Part shown: piece after piece, positions 45,352 through 49,862 of the stretch
Layout of the letters: each line of letters begins with the position of its first letter
How positions within the stretch are numbered: position 1 is the first letter of the stretch
NCBI GenBank assembly: GCA_030538075.1
Contig: JAUNUQ010000018.1
Location: 1-49,862 of the forward strand
Reading direction: 5' to 3'
Source of the DNA: Tissierellia bacterium
GTDB lineage: Bacteria > Bacillota > Clostridia > Tissierellales > Peptoniphilaceae
Length of the DNA stretch: 49,862 bases
Notes under the pieces: generated by a model
Seen by the model: the letters and a program-made list of their open reading frames with translations, nothing else
Databases searched by the model: none
What the model was told of the DNA's origin: nothing
Program-made: the position numbers and the translations under genes

Positions 45352-46122
45352 TTAGAGAATTTTTATAGTTTGTAGCCATGGGATAACCCTCAGATCCTCC
45401 AGCTCCATCACTTCTAAGAGATAGGCGATCGCAGCCCCTAAGAGCTTTTTTCGATCGATCGGCAGACCTGAATCCCCATGGGCTGTTCCCTCCACTAGGG
45501 GAAGGTATAAGAGCTGATTGAGATGCCTGAACTCCAGGCGATTCATGGCGTAAAGGCCCTCTTCTGCGCCGCCGCAGTGGCGACAGATCACCCCGCCCCT
45601 GGAAATGGACAGCTGATAGGCGGATTCTGCGCTGGTACCACAGGATAGGCAGCCAGTGAAATCCGGCCTGTAGCCCATATAGGCTAAAAATTTGTAGATA
45701 AAGGCGATCAGTAGGTCCGAATAGGACGGCTGAGTGATGAGCAATGCCTCAAAAAAAGACTGGGTCAGTCCAAATACTTCTGGATAGGGGCTCTCTTCGA
45801 ACATGGTCCGATCCAGCAGCTCACAGACGAAGCTGGCGCATACCACGGAGCTGAGGTTCTGACTGAGCCTATGGAAGCTGTTAAGGGGCTCTCCAGAACG
45901 GATATAGTAGAAGCTCTTGCCCTTCGAAAGGCAGTAGTTGTTCATTCCAAAGAGATTGCTGAGGGAGGCCTTGTCGCTGCCTGGGCGCATCGCCCCCTGG
46001 GACAAGATCGAGATCTTGCCCAGTTCTCGAGTGAACACCCGGAGGATCTTGCTGGTGTTCTTGTATTTCATCTCGTGGATGACCAGGCCATGGACTTCAT
46101 TGTAGATACTATTTGTATCCAA
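45352..46122 (-). CDS. recO: DNA repair protein RecO
   Basis: The 256-residue protein has an N-terminal OB fold (NEVHGLVIHEMKYKNTSKIL, FTRELGKISILSQGAMRPGS), a helical middle, and a C-terminal zinc site (GYRPDFTGCLSCG, then GGVICRHCG). RecO anneals single strands and, with RecR, loads RecA at gaps. The start is probably TTG 46122: AAAGGA lies 9 bases before it, the alternative Met is 17 codons in and would remove the OB-fold first strand, and the overlap with era's end suggests coupling. A 107-base gap separates it from the GlyS-like gene, where glyQ would normally stand. Confidence 0.94.
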   Translation of the reverse strand: MDTNSIYNEVHGLVIHEMKYKNTSKILRVFTRELGKISILSQGAMRPGSDKASLSNLFGMNNYCLSKGKSFYYIRSGEPLNSFHRLSQNLSSVVCASFVCELLDRTMFEESPYPEVFGLTQSFFEALLITQPSYSDLLIAFIYKFLAYMGYRPDFTGCLSCGTSAESAYQLSISRGGVICRHCGGAEEGLYAMNRLEFRHLNQLLYLPLVEGTAHGDSGLPIDRKKLLGAAIAYLLEVMELEDLRVIPWLQTIKIL

Positions 46123-46996
46123 ACTCCCGAATCCTTTCCAGTGAGTCCCGCCAGTCCTTGGAGATCTTGACCCAGAGTTTGAGGTTGACTCGAATATCCA
46201 ATAGGCGTTCGATATCGTGACGGGCTTGGGTGCCGATGGTCTGGATCATATGTCCCCCCTTGCCGATGACCATGCCCTTATGGGATTTTTTCTCCACATG
46301 GATGACGGCATGGATGTCGATCAGTTCCCGGTCTGGTCTTTGCTTCATGGACTCCACTTCGACGCTGACCCCATGGGGGATCTCCTCGTCCATATTGTTG
46401 AGGATCTTCTCTCGTATGATCTCGCCGACGATGGCTCGCTCTGGCTGGTCGGTTATGGTGTCCTCGTCGTAGTACATGGGCCCCTCTGGGAGCTGCGCTT
46501 TGATCTGTTCGAGGAGCTGGTCGATATTGGTGTCTTCTATTGCTGAAATTGGCACGATGCCCACGAAGCGATTGAGGCTCTGATAGACTTCGATACGCTC
46601 TGCCAATAGAGCTATGTCGATCTCGTCGATCTTGTTTAGGACTAGGAGTACGGGAGTGGTGATGCCCTCTAACTCCCGGAGGATGAAGGTGTCCAGCTTG
46701 CCGAAGGGCTTACCTGAGTCCACCATAAATAATATGATGTCCACATCCTCCAGTGTAGATCTGGAGACTTTGAGCATGTATTCCCCGAGGACATTTTTGG
46801 GCATTTGGATGCCGGGAGTGTCCAGAAAGATGATCTGGGCTGCCTCGTCTGTGTAGACCATCTGGATTCGATTCCTCGTGGTCTGGGGTTTATCTGAGAT
46901 GATGGAGATCTTCTCTCCGATGATGCGATTGAGTAGGGTTGATTTTCCCACATTGGGACGTCCGATTACGGTGACGAAGCCCGATTTAAAATTCAT
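46109..46996 (-). CDS. era: GTPase Era
   Basis: The 295-residue GTPase binds the 3' end of 16S rRNA and acts in 30S subunit maturation. G1 is GRPNVGKST near 12, G2 is in TTRNRIQ, G3 is DTPG near 60, G4 is NKID near 121, and G5 is SAI near 150. A C-terminal KH domain carries VIGKGGHMIQTIGTQARHDI near 240. GGGAGG sits 5 bases before the ATG. It starts 1 base after the YbeY-DgkA-PAP2 gene ends and overlaps recO. Length is typical. Confidence 0.97.
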   Translation of the reverse strand: MNFKSGFVTVIGRPNVGKSTLLNRIIGEKISIISDKPQTTRNRIQMVYTDEAAQIIFLDTPGIQMPKNVLGEYMLKVSRSTLEDVDIILFMVDSGKPFGKLDTFILRELEGITTPVLLVLNKIDEIDIALLAERIEVYQSLNRFVGIVPISAIEDTNIDQLLEQIKAQLPEGPMYYDEDTITDQPERAIVGEIIREKILNNMDEEIPHGVSVEVESMKQRPDRELIDIHAVIHVEKKSHKGMVIGKGGHMIQTIGTQARHDIERLLDIRVNLKLWVKISKDWRDSLERIREFGYK

Positions 46997-46997
46997 A

Positions 46998-48176
46998 TTA
47001 ACCTCCCATGACCAATTTGAACATCAATATGGTCGCAGTAATTCCCAGGATTGCACCCATCAAGACCTCTGCCCAATCGTGGATTTTCCCCTCCACTCTG
47101 GACTCGGAGACGAGAAAGGCGAGCACAAATCCCAAGATGACGACGATGCTGTTATTGGTCAAAAAGCCGATGATGGTGGCGATGGCAAAGGAGACGGAAG
47201 CGTGGCCACTGACGGCTCCCCCCTGTACATGGGTACCTCTGCCCTTAAAGAACATGCTCTTAAAGAGCACGGTGAGCAGTAATATCAAGACGATGATGAC
47301 GAAGACCTGGTGGCTCGAAGATCGGCGCACCTGCTTAAACACGTCCAGGGACAGGTGCAGGACCTTGTCTACAAAGAGAAAATAGCCGACGATCAAGGAG
47401 CAGAGAGCTGCCACCAGCACCCCTCCCGCCGCCACGTCTTTCGCGATTTTTGCAGAGAAATTGTATTCCTGACTGACTAGGTCCACGGTGTATTCGATGG
47501 CGGTGTTGATAAATTCTGCCAAGATGACCAGCGTGATGGTCAGGCAGAGCATGGCCATTTCCATTCGAGAGAGGTTAAACCAGGTCGCCAGAACGATCAC
47601 GAGGACGGCTGTCACGAAGTGGACACGCATATTGTATTCGTTCTTGACCGCGAAAATGAGGCCGTCGATGGCGTGATTCAGTCCACTTATGACGGGAGTT
47701 CGGCGATTCTTCTTGACGACTTTCTCTTTGGATTTGTAGATGCCCAGTATTCGGATGACTTCTTTTTCCTTGGCCCGCATCACAGTCTTCTCATCAGGGT
47801 CCATATGGTCGTAGCCCATCAGATGGAACATGGAGTGAACGGTCAAATAGACCAATTCCCTGCGCAGGGAATGGCCCAATCGATCGGCTTGTTTCTGGGC
47901 GATGCTGTAGCAGATGACGATGTCGCCCAGCATGTTTTCCATCTGAGCGAAGTCCTCTTCCAAGGGAAATGACAGCACATCAGTGACCTGATCCACATTG
48001 CGGTAGGCGTGGTTCAGGTCTCGGATTTCCTCCTCATCCACAAAGGATAAGGAGACTTCATAGTCTTCAGATTTTTTTTCATTGCGTAGGCAAGTGGATA
48101 CTGCAAGCTCCAGATCTTTGATGATTTCGTCTGTGAGTTGCAGGCCCTCTGCCCGATTATCGATGAGTAGTTCCAC
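46998..48176 (-). CDS. YbeY-DgkA-PAP2 triple-domain fusion
   Basis: Three proteins usually made separately are one 392-residue frame. Residues 1-150 are YbeY, an endoribonuclease for rRNA maturation, with the zinc site HSMFHLMGYDHM near 113. Residues 160-275 are a DgkA-type undecaprenol/diacylglycerol kinase with three helices and ILAEFINTAIEYTVDLVSQE. Residues 285-392 are a PAP2 phosphatase with SGHASVSFA near 325 and SRVEGKIHDWAEVLMGAI near 360. Its first motif (K-x6-RP) is weak. The second and third parts would phosphorylate undecaprenol and dephosphorylate a lipid pyrophosphate or phosphate at the membrane. Translation starts at GTG 48176 inside the end of phoH. No frameshift separates the domains as the sequence reads. 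The position phoH-ybeY-dgkA-era is the usual Bacillota order. Confidence 0.93.
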   Translation of the reverse strand: MELLIDNRAEGLQLTDEIIKDLELAVSTCLRNEKKSEDYEVSLSFVDEEEIRDLNHAYRNVDQVTDVLSFPLEEDFAQMENMLGDIVICYSIAQKQADRLGHSLRRELVYLTVHSMFHLMGYDHMDPDEKTVMRAKEKEVIRILGIYKSKEKVVKKNRRTPVISGLNHAIDGLIFAVKNEYNMRVHFVTAVLVIVLATWFNLSRMEMAMLCLTITLVILAEFINTAIEYTVDLVSQEYNFSAKIAKDVAAGGVLVAALCSLIVGYFLFVDKVLHLSLDVFKQVRRSSSHQVFVIIVLILLLTVLFKSMFFKGRGTHVQGGAVSGHASVSFAIATIIGFLTNNSIVVILGFVLAFLVSESRVEGKIHDWAEVLMGAILGITATILMFKLVMGG

Positions 48177-49140
48177 CTTCGTTTGCCTCTTCGTGTCTTT
48201 CGTAGGCGTCGATGATTCGCTGCACCAAGGGGTGCCTGACGATATCGTGCCGAGTCAGGTCGATGAATTCGATGCCCTCAACGTCCTCTAGGATATGGCG
48301 GATGGTGACCAGGCCGGACTTGCGCCCACGGGGCAAGTCGATCTGGGTGATGTCGCCGGTGATGATGGCCTTGGATCCAAAGCCCAACCTGGTTAAAAAC
48401 ATCTTCATCTGTTCTTTTGTCGTGTTTTGCGCCTCGTCCAGTACGATGTAGGAATTGTCCAGGGTTCGGCCGCGCATATAGGCGAGGGGCGCCACTTCGA
48501 TGAGCCCCTTTTCTACGAGCTTCAGGTAGTTTTCATAGCCGAGTATATCGAATAGAGCATCATAGAGAGGACGCAGATAGGGGTCGATCTTCTCCTGTAG
48601 ATCCCCCGGCAAAAAGCCAAGGCTCTCCCCCGCTTCTACAGCAGGCCTTGTCAAGATGATGCGGTTTACTTCTTTATTTTTAAATGCGGTGACGGCTTTG
48701 GCCATGGCCAGGTAGGTCTTTCCGGTTCCGGCTGGTCCGATGCCAAAGACGATGTCATTGCGATCAATGGAATCCAGGTAGAGTTTTTGGCCTAGGGTCT
48801 TGGGTTTGATGGGCTTACCATAGGAGGTCACGCAGACGATCTCGTCCAAGATCTGTTTGATCCCCTCGTTCTTCCCCTTTTTCGCCATGGCGATGACGTA
48901 TTCCAAGCTCTGCTGGTCTAAGTTGCCCTCTTTATGAAGGACTTCTACCAGTTCTCTGAGGATCACCTCGGTCGATTCCGCCTTGGTCTTGTCCCCACAG
49001 ATCTGTAACCCCTCACGATTTAGAGCCAGCTCCACATCCATCTGTTTCTCGATGTATTTCGCATTTGCGTCTAGATTACCAAAGATCTCCCGGATTACCG
49101 CCCGGTCATCTACAGGTATGTTGATGGTGTATATGATCAT
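48157..49140 (-). CDS. phoH: PhoH-family ATPase
   Basis: The 327-residue PhoH-like protein has an N-terminal KH-like region (1-100) and a P-loop ATPase/helicase-like core. Walker A is FGIGPAGTGKTYLAMAKAVT near 135. The family block RPAVEAGESLGFLPGDLQEK is near 168, Walker B ldEAQN (YIVLDEAQNTT) near 235, and ITGDITQIDLPRGRKSGL near 263. Its exact role is unclear; links to RNA processing with YbeY are inferred from constant neighbourhood. A GGGAGG site lies next to the ATG. It is the first gene of the phoH-ybeY-era-recO operon, with an extended -10 promoter upstream. Confidence 0.96.
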   Translation of the reverse strand: MIIYTINIPVDDRAVIREIFGNLDANAKYIEKQMDVELALNREGLQICGDKTKAESTEVILRELVEVLHKEGNLDQQSLEYVIAMAKKGKNEGIKQILDEIVCVTSYGKPIKPKTLGQKLYLDSIDRNDIVFGIGPAGTGKTYLAMAKAVTAFKNKEVNRIILTRPAVEAGESLGFLPGDLQEKIDPYLRPLYDALFDILGYENYLKLVEKGLIEVAPLAYMRGRTLDNSYIVLDEAQNTTKEQMKMFLTRLGFGSKAIITGDITQIDLPRGRKSGLVTIRHILEDVEGIEFIDLTRHDIVRHPLVQRIIDAYERHEEANEGGTTHR

Positions 49141-49169
49141 CCCTCCCTTTCAATGGGTTATGATTGTTT

Positions 49170-49178
49170 ATTATATCA
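49170..49178 (-). promoter_or_regulatory. Extended -10 promoter of phoH operon
   Basis: The minus strand reads TGATATAAT about 30 bases before the phoH start. No clear -35 is seen. TCTGATATAATAAA is identical to the block upstream of the TIR-like gene at 10 kb. Confidence 0.55.
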
Positions 49179-49249
49179 GAAAAGGGGGTTGGGATACAGG
49201 GATTGAGGGAGTTGAGAGGTAAAAGGAGAAAGATAATTGGAGAAACTTA

Positions 49250-49862
49250 ATTGAGGCGCATGGCAATAAGGGAGCGAGCCGAATACATGCCAATGCCCTA
49301 ACATGACGAGATGCTTTAGAACTGGGGTGATTGAGGTGCACGGCAAAAAGGGGTTAACCTGCTTGCCCTAATATGGTGAGATACTTTAGAACTGGGATCA
49401 TTGAGGCGCACGGCAAAAAGGGGTTGCCCCGCTTCTCCGCCGAAGCCCTAACCAGGCGAGATGCTTTTCGAGACCTAACCCGATGAGATGCTTTTCGAGT
49501 CGTAGGTAGGTCCGATGCAAGGCTTTCCGAAGAGCACGCTTCTGCGATTCGAAGAAAGCTACTGCCCGAGCCGTAGGTAGGTCTTGTGCAAAGCTTTCCG
49601 AAGAGCACGCTTTTGCGATTCGTAGAAAGCGACTGCGCCGCCTTTGGAGAAAATCTCGGCTCGATTGCTCCGGTGGCTCCAATGGTACTCTGTAGAGAAT
49701 CTGGGTACTGAAGCCACAAGAACTTCGTACTCTTCGCCGAAACCCTAATACGGTGAGATACTTTAGAACTGGGATCGTTGAGTCGCACGGCAAAAAGGGG
49801 TTAACCAGCTTCTCCGCTCCGCCTTTGGAGAAAATCTCGGCTCGATTGCTCCGGTGGCTCCA
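49250..49862. repeat. Gene-free mosaic of intergenic repeats
   Basis: Three repeat types are interleaved. Type A (CCCTAATATGGTGAGATAC continuing to CACGGCAAAAAGGGGTT) begins at 49295, 49365 and 49742, with a partial copy near 49250 and two shortened copies (GAGATGCTTTTCGAG) at 49445-49500. Type B (CGTAGGTAGGTC to GCGATTCG-AGAAAGC) lies at 49501 and 49572. Type C, 44 bases starting CCGCCTTTGGAG, is repeated exactly at 49638-49681 and 49819-49862. Several neighbouring copies are spaced about 70 bases. Open frames here are low-complexity translations of the repeats and no gene is supported. The array continues past the window end. Confidence 0.8.

Noticed and set aside
45244-45379. Longer start of the GlyS-like gene at 45379
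   Set aside because: The extra 45 residues overlap recO, do not match GlyS, and the ATG at 45244 has a near-perfect ribosome binding site.
49354-49793. Two overlapping minus-strand frames of 131 and 144 codons
   Set aside because: Both are translations of the intergenic repeat mosaic and repeat the same phrases in different frames, so neither looks selected as protein.

Overview
The window looks like chromosome of an anaerobic, amino-acid-fermenting member of the Clostridia (Bacillota). Evidence: strong AGGAGG-type ribosome binding sites, a CWB2-anchored surface protein, a phoH-ybeY-dgkA-era-recO-glyS-ppsR block, a dgt-dnaG-rpoD-trmK-nif3 block, a class A-type RNase P RNA, and an anaerobic histidine-to-glutamate pathway under a sigma-54 activator. 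The species cannot be named from the sequence. Nearly everything is on the minus strand; only the two AmmeMemoRadiSam genes are on plus.

Region 1-9000 is a markedly AT-rich polysaccharide locus. In transcription order it holds an LCP-family ligase, a priming sugar-phosphate transferase, three GT4 glycosyltransferases, a Wzy-like polymerase and a UDP-GlcNAc 2-epimerase cut by the window edge. A decayed IS256-type (Mutator) element, not represented by any intact ORF, interrupts it at about 4.88-5.99 kb. Its base composition differs from the rest of the window, suggesting horizontal acquisition.

Region 9300-25400 holds a small protein with a possible TIR-like fold and a giant gene encoding about 5032 residues: signal peptide, lectin-like head, about 51 MucBP-like repeats in two classes, Ig-like and DUF5011-like domains, and three CWB2 modules. 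The C-terminal repeats follow a three-unit period. The adjacent LCP and polysaccharide genes may make or attach the wall polymer that CWB2 modules grip.

Region 25660-34010 is a histidine-degradation operon (hutU, hutI, fchA, ftcD and an M20 amidohydrolase) without hutH. A textbook -24/-12 promoter lies upstream of hutU. Three copies of an 18-bp palindromic site lie upstream of that, two of them forming a perfect 45-bp palindrome. The regulator gene next to it fuses an AroM-like domain to PAS, AAA+ and Fis domains. It sits directly behind the rnpB terminator.

Region 34080-49140 is housekeeping: rnpB, nif3, trmK, rpoD, dnaG, dgt; amrS and a fused amrB-amrA; then ppsR, a degenerate GlyS-like gene with no glyQ beside it, recO, era, a YbeY-DgkA-PAP2 triple fusion, and phoH. 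The last 700 bases are a gene-free mosaic of 44-80 bp repeats.

The best candidates for undescribed biology are the solitary eroded GlyS homologue in the ancestral glyQS position, the AroM-fused enhancer-binding protein with its palindromic enhancer, the period-3 giant adhesin, and the TIR-like orphan.
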